From Desulfomonile tiedjei (GTDB lineage Bacteria; Desulfobacterota; Desulfomonilia; Desulfomonilales; Desulfomonilaceae), in assembly GCA_016218715.1 (NCBI GenBank), contig JACRDG010000040.1, forward strand, positions 1 to 64,000: a stretch of DNA of 64,000 nucleotides, read 5' to 3'. A program made the translations under genes and the position numbers. A model generated the notes under the pieces. That model worked only from the letters and a program-made list of their open reading frames with translations. It searched no databases and was not told where the DNA came from. Below are positions 18,670 to 27,273 of the stretch, piece by piece. Within the stretch, counting starts at the first letter, position 1. Every line of letters begins with the position of its first letter.

Positions 18670-18731
18670 TCCGTCCTCCTCATCTCCTGCGGAGGCCCGG
18701 CACGGAGTCCCGGTGCCGAACCGTTCTCTGC

Positions 18732-19763
18732 CTATTTCTTGTACTCCTTGAAGGACTCTGTGAGGAATGCCACCGCTTCCTCACCCGGAAGGCCCTTTGC
18801 CTTGGTGTCTTTGATGTATGCCTCGACCAGCGGTTTTGACCCTTTCTCATACCAGCGAGACTCTTCCTGAGCACTGAGGGGGATGATCTCGACGCCTCTG
18901 CTGATGAGCCATTCCTTGCCTTTGGCATCTATCTCGGTCCACATCTTGGCATACTTCTCGATGTATTCGGGGCTCATCTCATCGATGAGCTTCTGGACTT
19001 CCGGAGAGAGCGAAGCCCAGGTCTTCTTGTTCATTGCAACGACAAACGCGGCGGAATATGCGGTGTCCAAGTTCTCGGTGCAGTATTTTATGTGCTCGCC
19101 GGTGCGGAAACCGTGAAGTGCCTCATAGCTGGACAGGCAACCGTCCACCACTCCTTTTGCCAGGGCGTCGTACACATCGGGCATGGGCATGGCCACGGGC
19201 GCTGCGCCCACCAAGCCGACAAATTTGGCATTCGATCCATAGCAGCGCAGCTTCAGGCCTGCAATGTCTTCGACCTTTCTCACAGGCTTGGTTTTCGTGT
19301 GAACGAGGCCGTACGGCATTGCGTGGAACCACAATATCTTTACATCGTCAAATTCTTTCGGCTTGAATTTCTTATAGACCTCGTTGGCGATTTTCGTCGG
19401 GCCAGGGCCTGCCGGGAAACCTATCGGCAGGTCCAAGACTTGAGAGAAGGGGAATCTTCCCATCGTGTAACCCATGACATGGTTACTCACATCCGCAATC
19501 CCCTTCACTACCGCGTCGTATGACTGCGCCGCGGGAACAAGGGTGCCGCCGGCGTAGTAATTGACCTTCACTTTGCCGTTGGACCGCTTTTCCAGTTCCT
19601 TACCCCACTCCTGCAAGAGCACATCCTGCTTGTGGCCCACAGGAAACCAGTTGCTGACTTTCAAGGTTACGACCTTTTCTTCAGCGAAGCCAACCGTGGC
19701 CACCGTGCAGGTGGCTGCCAACACCAACAGCACGAAAAGATGGATACCGACCATGCGTTTCAT
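18732..19763 (-). CDS. dctP: TRAP transporter periplasmic solute-binding protein (DctP)
   Basis: 343 residues with a cleavable signal peptide (basic start, hydrophobic core, cleavage probably after VGFA). A DctP fold follows, with motifs PIGFPAGPGPTK and a conserved Arg in LKLRCYG that normally clamps the ligand carboxylate. The start at 19763 is chosen for the GAAGGAAG 4 nt upstream; a longer frame has no site. The 98-bp gap upstream contains a -24/-12 promoter-like sequence, so the TRAP genes may be separately induced. Presumably it imports the acid metabolised by the flanking enzymes. Confidence 0.92.
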   Translation of the reverse strand: MKRMVGIHLFVLLVLAATCTVATVGFAEEKVVTLKVSNWFPVGHKQDVLLQEWGKELEKRSNGKVKVNYYAGGTLVPAAQSYDAVVKGIADVSNHVMGYTMGRFPFSQVLDLPIGFPAGPGPTKIANEVYKKFKPKEFDDVKILWFHAMPYGLVHTKTKPVRKVEDIAGLKLRCYGSNAKFVGLVGAAPVAMPMPDVYDALAKGVVDGCLSSYEALHGFRTGEHIKYCTENLDTAYSAAFVVAMNKKTWASLSPEVQKLIDEMSPEYIEKYAKMWTEIDAKGKEWLISRGVEIIPLSAQEESRWYEKGSKPLVEAYIKDTKAKGLPGEEAVAFLTESFKEYKK

Positions 19764-19797
19764 AGATCTTCCTTCCTTCGTTGTTCGTTCATGGCAA

Positions 19798-19813
19798 GGC
19801 AATCGAGTTGCCA
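19798..19813 (-). promoter_or_regulatory. Sigma-54 (-24/-12) promoter candidate before the TRAP genes
   Basis: The minus strand reads TGGCAACTCGATTGCC: GG and GC are 10 bp apart and it is close to the consensus TGGCACG-N4-TTGCW. The predicted start is ~24 nt before the dctP start codon. Sigma-54 control is known for some dicarboxylate transport genes. Confidence 0.55.
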
Positions 19814-19861
19814 TACTGGGGCAATGTTTTTCTCCCCACCGTTAGCACCCGAAAAGCATCA

Positions 19862-21484
19862 TCAGGATTCGGGTGCGGCTTTGCTCGGCGTTTCCTGTTG
19901 TTCTTCCCTATGAGTCGTATCGCTGTAACGTGCCCTGAGCACACGATGGAGGATCTTCCCCGTACCGGTTCTCGGCATCTCTTCCTGTCGGATGAAGGTG
20001 ACGCTCTTCGGTCGCTTGAATCCGGCGATTTTTCCTCGCGCGAAATCGATGATTCCATGAGCAACTGCGCCTTCGGGCGGCCATCCTGGATTCAACACCA
20101 CAACGGCCTTGATCGCTTCACCCCATTTTTCATCGGGCACGCCGATCACTGCGACCTCCTGGACAGCCGCGTGGCCGCGGAGCACGCCTTCCACTTCCGA
20201 AGGGTAGACGTTTTCGCCCCCGGTAATGATCATGTTCGCTTTCCGGTCGACCAACGTGTAGTAGCCGTCTTCGTCGCGTCTTGCCATATCACCTGCCGAA
20301 AACCACGCTCCTTCAAAGGCCTGCTTTGTCCTCTCAGGATCTTTCAGGTATTCCTTGAATACGCATGGGGCCCGGTAAAACAGCTCCCCCACCTCTCCGT
20401 CCGGGACCTCGCGGCGGTCTTCATCAAGAAGCCTGATTCGATCTATGCCGAAGATTTCTTTTCCGATGGAACCGAGTTTTCTCAATTGGTCTTCCGGTCT
20501 CAGGAGAGTCCCCAGCCCACCTTCCGTGCTCCCATAAGCCTCCCAAAGCTCCGCGTTCTGGAAATAGTCCATGATGGCGAGCTTCAACTCTTTGCTCGCG
20601 GGTGCTGAGGAGATGAGCAGTTGCCGAACGGAAGAAACATCCGCCCGTTTTTTCACATCATCGGGCAAGTCAAGGATCATGCGATAATGGGTGGGGACCA
20701 GTGAGGTAAACGTGATTCGGTTCCGATCGATAGTTTTCAGTAAGTCTTCAGGATCGAAGCTCACTGTGTTGTAGACATAGACTGGCGCGGCAACCAGCGT
20801 GTACGGGAACGAGTATTGTATGGAATTTACATGGCACATGGGCATCACGAGCATTACTTTGTCGGTCGGCCGTACTCCCATGTTGATGTTGCTCAGCATG
20901 TAGTGGGCTATATGGCTCTCATGGGTCCGCACCACCCCCTTGGGCCGCCCGGTGGTGCCGGAGGTGTACATGATGTTCCAGACGTCATCCCCATGAACGA
21001 CGCTTTCCGGCTCGTCAGGTGAAGACCGTGCCAGCAGTTCGTCGTACGCGACATACCCTTCAGGGGTCGGCCCGTCTCCCAGATAGATGTAAGCGTCTTC
21101 GGGTACCGGAAGCTTATTTCGGATGCTGTCGATCAGCTCCACAAAGGGGGCTTCGACGATAAATCCTTTGCATTCAGCGTGATTGACGATGTACTCGATT
21201 TCAGGCCCGGCCAACCGAAACATGATCGGAACGACCACCTGGCCGCGCTTGGCACAGCCGGCATAGATATCCATCCATTCGCCGCGGTTGTAGGAAATCA
21301 CCGCAAACGTGTGCCCAAAACCCACGCCCAACGCTTGTAAGCCGTTTGCGATACGGTTGGCCCTGCCGTTCCACTCTTCGAAGGTGAATGTTCCGGCTGC
21401 ATCCTGCCATCCCACCTTCTTCGGATAGTTGGAGGCATTCATCCTCAACACAGCGCCGACGTGGATCCAGTTGCTCCTGCTCAT
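19862..21484 (-). CDS. Acyl-CoA synthetase (AMP-forming)
   Basis: A 540-residue ANL-family ligase. TSGTTGRPKG is at 174-183, YGSTEGG is the adenylate-binding motif, DRKANMIITGGENVYP spans the hinge, and the catalytic lysine is K510 in TGTGKILH. It has an extra ~25-residue charged C-terminal tail. It is clearly a different clade from the synthetase at 13488-15059 (low identity outside the motifs), so the block may activate two acids or two pathway intermediates. It sits 27 bp after the PanE-like gene in the same transcript. Confidence 0.9.
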   Translation of the reverse strand: MSRSNWIHVGAVLRMNASNYPKKVGWQDAAGTFTFEEWNGRANRIANGLQALGVGFGHTFAVISYNRGEWMDIYAGCAKRGQVVVPIMFRLAGPEIEYIVNHAECKGFIVEAPFVELIDSIRNKLPVPEDAYIYLGDGPTPEGYVAYDELLARSSPDEPESVVHGDDVWNIMYTSGTTGRPKGVVRTHESHIAHYMLSNINMGVRPTDKVMLVMPMCHVNSIQYSFPYTLVAAPVYVYNTVSFDPEDLLKTIDRNRITFTSLVPTHYRMILDLPDDVKKRADVSSVRQLLISSAPASKELKLAIMDYFQNAELWEAYGSTEGGLGTLLRPEDQLRKLGSIGKEIFGIDRIRLLDEDRREVPDGEVGELFYRAPCVFKEYLKDPERTKQAFEGAWFSAGDMARRDEDGYYTLVDRKANMIITGGENVYPSEVEGVLRGHAAVQEVAVIGVPDEKWGEAIKAVVVLNPGWPPEGAVAHGIIDFARGKIAGFKRPKSVTFIRQEEMPRTGTGKILHRVLRARYSDTTHREEQQETPSKAAPES

Positions 21485-21511
21485 AGCCAGACCGTCCCTC
21501 TTCAGTGAGTA

Positions 21512-22456
21512 CTACTGTTGCTTGGGCAAATAAGCGTCCTCCATTGCCTTCACCAGATTCGTCATGGCTATGTAAAAGGGGGTCGGGATGCCCAGTTCCC
21601 GACCGTATTGGACGACTTTCCCTCCCAGGAAATCGATTTCCGTGGGCGTTTTGTGCGCGATGTCGTAGCACATGGAATCTTTGTGCAGGCCTACCTTTTC
21701 CAGATAGCCGAAGGCCGTGCGGAGATAATCGTCCCCAAGGTCATAGCCCTTGGCCTTGGCCACCGCGAGGACTTCCTTGAAGGAGTTCTCCGCTATTTCC
21801 CTCGTAGGCGGAAAATCGATAAGCTCCTTCAGCGTCCGATCGGTGACCGCACAGATGGAGGCCATGGTGCATTTCATGACCATCTTCTTCCAGACGTAGA
21901 GCTTGATGTCATCGACGCATTCGGTATCCAGGCCACCGTCGGTAAGCATTTTCGCGACTTCGGACCCCAGTTTCTTATTCGACTCAGTCAGGCCTCCCAG
22001 GTGATTGGGTCGATTGAAAAAGGCCATTGCAACCTCGGTTGGGCCTTTCAGGGAGACACCATAATTCAATGACATGCGGAACGCCGCGTCCGCTCCGAAG
22101 GTTTCAGCAATGAGATCCTCCGTGCCTAGGCCGTTGTGGGTACTGACGATCTTTGTTCCTTCCTTGAACACGGCCTTCAGCTCCTCCAGAACCATCGGGA
22201 GATGAAACGTCTTCGTGGAGAGGAATATGAGATTCGGCCTGAAATCTTTCATCATTTCAATCCGCTCGAAGAAATGACGAACGGGGACATGCCAGGAGAC
22301 CTCTCCTGAAATCGCTAGGCCGCTTTCCTTGATGCTTTCTCCTAAACCGGGTCTGGGATCTACGAGTATTGTGTCAGGATCCTGGTTGATCAGGGCTGCG
22401 GCCAAAACAGCGCCTGTCGCCCCAACCCCCACCACGGCAGTTCTCAGGTCATCCAT
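21512..22456 (-). CDS. Ketopantoate reductase-like (ApbA/PanE family) oxidoreductase
   Basis: 314 residues with an N-terminal Rossmann motif GVGATG (10-15) and the PanE C-terminal helical domain; a lysine in the VWKKMVMKC region is the likely general acid. The family reduces 2-oxo acids such as ketopantoate with NADPH. Because it sits between FAD oxidases and an acyl-CoA synthetase, 18 bp from the former, I infer a catabolic 2-oxo/2-hydroxy-acid step rather than coenzyme A biosynthesis. The true substrate is unknown. Confidence 0.82.
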   Translation of the reverse strand: MDDLRTAVVGVGATGAVLAAALINQDPDTILVDPRPGLGESIKESGLAISGEVSWHVPVRHFFERIEMMKDFRPNLIFLSTKTFHLPMVLEELKAVFKEGTKIVSTHNGLGTEDLIAETFGADAAFRMSLNYGVSLKGPTEVAMAFFNRPNHLGGLTESNKKLGSEVAKMLTDGGLDTECVDDIKLYVWKKMVMKCTMASICAVTDRTLKELIDFPPTREIAENSFKEVLAVAKAKGYDLGDDYLRTAFGYLEKVGLHKDSMCYDIAHKTPTEIDFLGGKVVQYGRELGIPTPFYIAMTNLVKAMEDAYLPKQQ

Positions 22457-22473
22457 GATTCACCTCACCTCTG

Positions 22474-24075
22474 CTACTTCGGCAAATCGTCCGGGGATTC
22501 CCAATCCTTCATGTGGTGCATCCACGGCGCGCGTTCGACAAAGACATCGTGAGCAAGCGGCACCGGCGGATGGGATTTCCATTTGGGGTCGAACTCGTTT
22601 TTCACCTTGAGGAGAAATTCGTGGTAGTTGGGTCCGTATTGTGGTCCGGTGAGATAGAGCGGTTGATGCGGGCCCAGGAGAGAGGTGTAGAACCGGTTCT
22701 TAATGTTCATCTTGGACGTGTCGACGTAGAACTGGTCGACCGGGTTGGTGTCGTCGTCCTGATCCCAGTACACCAGGAACTCCGAGTACCCCTGGTGTCC
22801 CAGCTCGAAGCTCTGGAACCAGCCGGGATCGCCATAATCAGGCATGAGCGGCGGTGTGTATTTTCTCTTGAGATCAGCATAGGAGGGGCCGTGGTCCGGT
22901 GACTGGGAGAGCGTTTCAATAACATAGTCCACGGAGACATATCCACCGCACATCAGCCACATACCGGCCGAGTCCGCGTTCTTGATCCAGGACTCGTCGC
23001 TCGGCTTGGTCCGACGTGCAATCCCTCCGACCTCGCTCATGATGTCCATCAGGACGCGTTCGTCGTATTCCATCTGCTCTTCCGATGTGTACCCGATGAG
23101 GAGGACGCGGACGATGAAGAAATTCGCGACGGTCTCCTCGTTCTCCTTGCTCCAGAGGTCCCAGAACTCCTCTTTGCACTCCGCCTTGGCAATGGCGCGC
23201 CAGAAGAGGGGAACCTTGGTGACCGCTCCGGCAATCTCGGCATGGCCGATCTCCCGCATGGCCTGCACCTGGGCATCCTTCGAGGGGACGACGAAGTTGA
23301 TCCACTTGACCCGTTTTTCCGGGAGAGCCAATGCGGTATTGGGGGAGATACCCGTGGGTTCGAGACGTTCGGGTTGAAACGGAAGGGTCTTGATCGCCAT
23401 TCTCGTGACGATCCCGAGGCAGCCGCGCAGCCCGGTGTAACCTCGCAAGAGCCCTCGGAGGTCCGGTCCGGGGCCTTCACCCCAGAAGGGATCATCCCCT
23501 TCAGCCAGAGAGCCGAGCTTGAGCAGCTCGCCATCGGGCATGACCACCTCGGTTCCAAGGATGCGGCGATGAGGGAGCCCGATCCGGTGGCTCAAGGGAG
23601 ACCAGCCGTCGCCGATCAGATTGGCGATAGCTGAAGCCTGGGCCCCTCCTCCCCCGATCACCACGTACGCTCCGTGTTTCATGCACTCTTCTTGGATGGG
23701 CGAGTAAATCATGCCGGGGCCTACTTCCACGTAGAAGTGCTTCTCGTCGAGCTTGAAATCGTTCATGCGCTTAAGATCGATGAGGAGAGCATCCTCGACG
23801 TGAGGATGGGAGCGCGAACCGTAGAACCCCGTGCTGTAAGGAACATAGGGAACATCGTTCCGGTAACAAACCTTGACGATCCGCTGGACCTCTTCAGTCG
23901 TCCTGGGCATGATCACGCAGCCTGGGACCTTGGTCATGACCCGTTCGTATCCCAGGCCGCTTTCGTATCCTCCGGGACCGCTCCGATATCCCTCGCAGAT
24001 CACCGGGTCATCGGAGATATACTGGGAACCGACGACTGCCTCTAATGCCTTATAGATTTCTTTGGATATCGCCAT
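22474..24075 (-). CDS. FAD-linked oxidase, p-cresol methylhydroxylase/vanillyl-alcohol oxidase-like
   Basis: 533 residues. The N-terminal half is an FAD_binding_4 (PCMH-type) domain with VVIGGGGAQASAIANLIGDG and RGCLGIVTRMAIKT; the C-terminal half resembles the VAO/PCMH substrate domain in length and ending. The PP-loop that normally reads with several Gly (RGGGT) is VPYSTGFYGS here. Family members oxidise 4-alkylphenols, aromatic alcohols or 2-hydroxy acids. It is 14 bp after the Fe-S protein gene, with a paralogous flavoprotein on the other side, so it probably donates electrons to that Fe-S protein. There is no signal peptide, so it is cytoplasmic. Confidence 0.82.
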   Translation of the reverse strand: MAISKEIYKALEAVVGSQYISDDPVICEGYRSGPGGYESGLGYERVMTKVPGCVIMPRTTEEVQRIVKVCYRNDVPYVPYSTGFYGSRSHPHVEDALLIDLKRMNDFKLDEKHFYVEVGPGMIYSPIQEECMKHGAYVVIGGGGAQASAIANLIGDGWSPLSHRIGLPHRRILGTEVVMPDGELLKLGSLAEGDDPFWGEGPGPDLRGLLRGYTGLRGCLGIVTRMAIKTLPFQPERLEPTGISPNTALALPEKRVKWINFVVPSKDAQVQAMREIGHAEIAGAVTKVPLFWRAIAKAECKEEFWDLWSKENEETVANFFIVRVLLIGYTSEEQMEYDERVLMDIMSEVGGIARRTKPSDESWIKNADSAGMWLMCGGYVSVDYVIETLSQSPDHGPSYADLKRKYTPPLMPDYGDPGWFQSFELGHQGYSEFLVYWDQDDDTNPVDQFYVDTSKMNIKNRFYTSLLGPHQPLYLTGPQYGPNYHEFLLKVKNEFDPKWKSHPPVPLAHDVFVERAPWMHHMKDWESPDDLPK

Positions 24076-24089
24076 GATCCACCTTCCTC

Positions 24090-25415
24090 CTAGCCTTCAA
24101 TGGATGCGCAGATGACTTCCGAGATATCCAGCACCTGCACATCAGCCGCGCCGGCTTTGGCGGCCTGGGCGAAATTGTTCTTGCACCACGGGCAGGAGGA
24201 GACGAGCGTTTCCGCGCCGATCTCCTTCACCTCATCAAGCCGATGCGATGCGGCCCACTCTGCAAAATCGGGAAACGCTTCCCGGACTCCTCGACCCGCG
24301 CCGCAGCAGAAGGCGTTTTCCCTGGTCCTCGGCATTTCTACGAGGTTGACGCCGGGGATCGCCTTGAGGATGTCTCTCGGCTTGGCATAGATCTCTTGAT
24401 TGCCCCGCCTTCGCGTGAGTCTCGGTTCCACACACCCCATCCAGCCCCGTTTTCCTTCATAAGGGGTCCAGGGGTCACTCAACCGCGCGAGACCGCAGGA
24501 ATCGTGATAGGTCAGCCGCGTTTCCAGGGGCTTCTTCATCTTCAGGACGCCGCTTTTCATCTTCTCGTCCACATACTCGACGAGGTGGATGACCTGGAAA
24601 CCCAGATCCGCAGTGGAGATGTTCAGCACCTTGGGATAGTCGACCTTCCACATCCGATAGCACTCCGCACAACTCGTGAGCAGCGTCTTCACTCCCGTCT
24701 GCCGAACTTGGTCGATGTTCCGCTGAGCCAAGGCTTTGGCCTCATCAAACAGCCCCACGGAAAACACGGTGTTCCCGCAGCACCATTCGTCCGGCATGAG
24801 CATGAACGCGGTTCCGGCAGCCTGGAGAATCTTTGCCGTGGACTGGGCGATTTCCCGGTTCACATAGGAAGCGGTGCACCCCGCGAAGTACAGCACCTCG
24901 GCCTTTTGTGCGGGCGTGATCCCTTGAGGGAGCCACTCGGTCCGTTTTTCGGACGGAGCGCCGTACAGGTTGTGCTTCTGCGCGATGCTCTCGGCGATCC
25001 GCTTGTGCGCGGGGAGCGGGCCGACGCCGTCTTGCACCGCCTTTACGCGGAGCGCCTCCAGGGAAAGCCCGACCTCCAGGTCCAGGTTCCGCTTGCACCC
25101 AACGTCGCAAGCTCCGCACAACGTGCAGGCATACAGTACCTCCAGGGCTGTCTCGTTCCAGCCGAGTCGCCCTTCGGCCATGGCGTGCCCGATGCGCATC
25201 TTGCCGTATGCTCCGTACGCGTCAAATTCGTACTTCGCCGCGCTGGGACATCGCGTCATGAACTTCGGACCCGGCATATACGTATGGTCCACCCACGTGC
25301 AGCCCTTGCATTTGATGCAGCGGCTCATGTCGTAGACGAAATTCTTCACGTCCGTAATATCGAGTTTGAACTCCGCGGCTGGCTTGTAATATCTGACAGG
25401 CGATGGATCGGCCAT
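24090..25415 (-). CDS. CCG-domain (HdrD/GlpC/GlcF-like) iron-sulfur oxidoreductase
   Basis: 441 residues, soluble. An atypical first 4Fe-4S motif (CIKCKGC, then CP after a long loop, residues ~33-57) is followed by a canonical one (CTLCGACDVGC). Two CCG domains come next: C...CCGN...CAEC and HDSC...CCGAG...CPWC, the kind that bind non-cubane clusters in heterodisulfide reductase. Proteins like this collect electrons from a flavoprotein dehydrogenase (GlcF, LldE, GlpC). It lies between the two FAD oxidase genes with 13- and 14-bp gaps, so a three-part complex is likely. The final acceptor is unknown because no membrane subunit is adjacent. Confidence 0.88.
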   Translation of the reverse strand: MADPSPVRYYKPAAEFKLDITDVKNFVYDMSRCIKCKGCTWVDHTYMPGPKFMTRCPSAAKYEFDAYGAYGKMRIGHAMAEGRLGWNETALEVLYACTLCGACDVGCKRNLDLEVGLSLEALRVKAVQDGVGPLPAHKRIAESIAQKHNLYGAPSEKRTEWLPQGITPAQKAEVLYFAGCTASYVNREIAQSTAKILQAAGTAFMLMPDEWCCGNTVFSVGLFDEAKALAQRNIDQVRQTGVKTLLTSCAECYRMWKVDYPKVLNISTADLGFQVIHLVEYVDEKMKSGVLKMKKPLETRLTYHDSCGLARLSDPWTPYEGKRGWMGCVEPRLTRRRGNQEIYAKPRDILKAIPGVNLVEMPRTRENAFCCGAGRGVREAFPDFAEWAASHRLDEVKEIGAETLVSSCPWCKNNFAQAAKAGAADVQVLDISEVICASIEG

Positions 25416-25428
25416 GATCTCTCCCTCC

Positions 25429-26886
25429 CTAGAAGCACAGGTTTGAAGGATTCATGATGTTGTTGGGATCAAATACCTTCTTGATCCGCTTGAGCGCGGC
25501 GGCGTAGGAAGCGGCTCGCTCGTACACGATGGGGGCCAGGTCTCCGTACGGCCTGGTAAACACCGCTCCTTCTTTAAGGAGCGCCGCGGCGGCCTCACGG
25601 TACAGTGCGCGAATCGTCGCCGTCTCATCTTCATCCGCGGGATTGTAGAAGAACGTGAATTCAGGCCTGCACGCTCGGTTGTGTTCGATCGGCTGGATGT
25701 ATATGCCGATATCTTGGCCGGGGTACCCGTACCGGGCCGCGATCTCGTTCACCTTGGTCACAAATTGCTGTGCCTTGCCCGGGCGTGTGTGGAAGAAGAG
25801 ACTCTGGCACGCGCCCTTGACGCGGTTCTTCCAGTGCGGCACGTCTGCGGGCCAGGGATTGCGCAGTATGGGCAGGAGCCTGTTTCGCAGGCCCGGGAAG
25901 CCGGGAAGATTCTCTCCCAGCCTGAGATCGGAGAACTCGTTTCTCGTTACCTGATCCAGAAAGCTCTCTTCGTAGGCGAGCTTTTCTTCGGGTCGCCTCA
26001 GGAGCCCGCTGATTACCAGGATCAGAGTCCACGGCGGCAGCGCGTCCTTCAGGCGGGTAAAGTCGCCCGGCCATTCCTCGGCCAGAATCGCTGCCAGGTC
26101 CACCTGGTTCAAGAGCAGAACCTCCTGGCCGATCCTACGCGGCAGGATGCGATGCAGGAAATCCATGACGTGATCGAGGTCATCGATCGGTGCAAAGAGG
26201 ATCTTATCCCTCTTCGGGATGGATTCGATCTTCAGGTTCGTCCAGGTAACCACGCCCATGGTCCCCTGAGCACACTGAAAGAACCGGTAGAAATCGAGTC
26301 CGGGCCCTGACGGGTTCCCTCCCTTCGAGGGGGAGTCCGGATAACCGTTGACGCTTGCCGAACCCATTCTGAAGATCTCACCGGTGGGCCATACGACCTC
26401 CATGGCCTGGAGAGGCTCTCCATAATCGTAGACCTGGTTCGTGGGCTCTTCCCGCTCCAGGAAATCGGTGAGAACGGAACGTTGGGCAGGCGGGGTCAGG
26501 GGCATGATCACGCGAAAGCCCTTTTCCTTCAATTCCCGGGTAAGCTGCCCCCAGGTCACCCCGGCCTCAAACCTCACCCGGCGGTTGTCCGGATCGATCT
26601 CCAGGACTTTGGCCATTCTTGACAGGTCAAGGACCAGACCACCTTCCTTCGGAATGGTCGCTCCGTAGAAGTGGACCTGGGAACTGCAGGGCACGACGGG
26701 GATGCGGTTTTCGTTGCAGAGCTTAACGATCCCTGCAACCTCCTCCGCGCTTGCGGGTTTGGCGACATAATTTGCAGCCCCTGCGGGGGTGTAGCTGAAA
26801 TCGCTCTCATAGATCCGCAGTTGAACAGGGTCGTCGGAGCAGTTGTCAGCTCCGACGATTTCACAGAGTCTCGATCTGACGTCCAC
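25429..26886 (-). CDS. FAD-linked oxidase, glycolate oxidase-like, first gene of the catabolic block
   Basis: 485 residues with an FAD_binding_4 domain and a GlcD-type C-terminus ending KKVFDPNNIMNPSNLCF. Its PP-loop is VVPCSSQVHFYGAT, unusual in the same way as the other flavoprotein here, which suggests that the two are diverged paralogs. The start is a GTG with GGAGG 6 nt upstream. It is the first gene after a clear promoter/palindrome at 26944-26997 and precedes the Fe-S gene by 13 bp. It may oxidise a hydroxy acid or act as the second flavin module of the complex. Confidence 0.85.
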   Translation of the reverse strand: MDVRSRLCEIVGADNCSDDPVQLRIYESDFSYTPAGAANYVAKPASAEEVAGIVKLCNENRIPVVPCSSQVHFYGATIPKEGGLVLDLSRMAKVLEIDPDNRRVRFEAGVTWGQLTRELKEKGFRVIMPLTPPAQRSVLTDFLEREEPTNQVYDYGEPLQAMEVVWPTGEIFRMGSASVNGYPDSPSKGGNPSGPGLDFYRFFQCAQGTMGVVTWTNLKIESIPKRDKILFAPIDDLDHVMDFLHRILPRRIGQEVLLLNQVDLAAILAEEWPGDFTRLKDALPPWTLILVISGLLRRPEEKLAYEESFLDQVTRNEFSDLRLGENLPGFPGLRNRLLPILRNPWPADVPHWKNRVKGACQSLFFHTRPGKAQQFVTKVNEIAARYGYPGQDIGIYIQPIEHNRACRPEFTFFYNPADEDETATIRALYREAAAALLKEGAVFTRPYGDLAPIVYERAASYAAALKRIKKVFDPNNIMNPSNLCF

Positions 26887-26943
26887 TGTTGACCTCCGTT
26901 TCTCTCAGAAAGTGCCGAGCGACGAAGTCACTTACATGTTGAT

Positions 26944-26959
26944 AGTTAACGTGTTAACT
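26944..26959. promoter_or_regulatory. Perfect palindrome, probable operator
   Basis: AGTTAAC-GT-GTTAACT is a perfect 7-bp inverted repeat with a 2-bp centre. It lies just downstream of the predicted transcription start of the catabolic block, a position suited to a repressor such as the MarR protein at the other end of the block. Confidence 0.65.
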
Positions 26960-26968
26960 AATGGTTCC

Positions 26969-26997
26969 ACCCTACCCACCCCTCAGATCTTTGTCAA
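26969..26997 (-). promoter_or_regulatory. Sigma-70 promoter of the catabolic block
   Basis: On the minus strand, TTGACA (26992-26997) and TAGGGT (26969-26974) are 17 bp apart, with an A-rich tract upstream of the -35. The predicted leader is ~75 nt and contains the palindrome at 26944-26959. Confidence 0.7.
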
Positions 26998-27084
26998 GTT
27001 TTTTTCGCGCGGGTCGGCAAATCTGCCGTACAAGAGGGCAAGCACGTCTTTTCTGTCTTCAGTCCGCCCGATTAGCCGGCGTAG

Positions 27085-27111
27085 GGTGCGGTGAGCGAAG
27101 CGAACCGCACC
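27085..27111. repeat. REP-like hairpin
   Basis: GGTGCGGT and ACCGCACC form an 8-bp stem around GAGCGAAGCGA. The motif GGTGCGGT...GAACCGCACC is a common intergenic repeat type in bacteria. The rest of 26998-27273 contains a second, degenerate GGTGCGGTTCG block and no gene. Confidence 0.55.
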
Positions 27112-27273
27112 GTCCGAGGCATTCACGGCGAGCAATCCCGGAGTCGAAACCGCGACTGGTGCGGTTCGCACGCCACGCCCGCGCTCACCAGCAGCCTAAA
27201 TGTGCAGCTCATGGCGATGGTAGCAGGCTACCCTCTTTGCGCCACAGTGTGCCAAGCTCTCAGGCTACGGTAT

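Noticed and set aside
21512-22456. Calling the PanE-family protein a biosynthetic ketopantoate reductase
   Set aside because: It sits within a catabolic transcript and no other pantothenate genes are near; the family has many other substrates.
24243-25457. Plus-strand open frame of 404 codons
   Set aside because: Antisense to the CCG-domain Fe-S protein, whose cysteine motifs are all intact on the minus strand.
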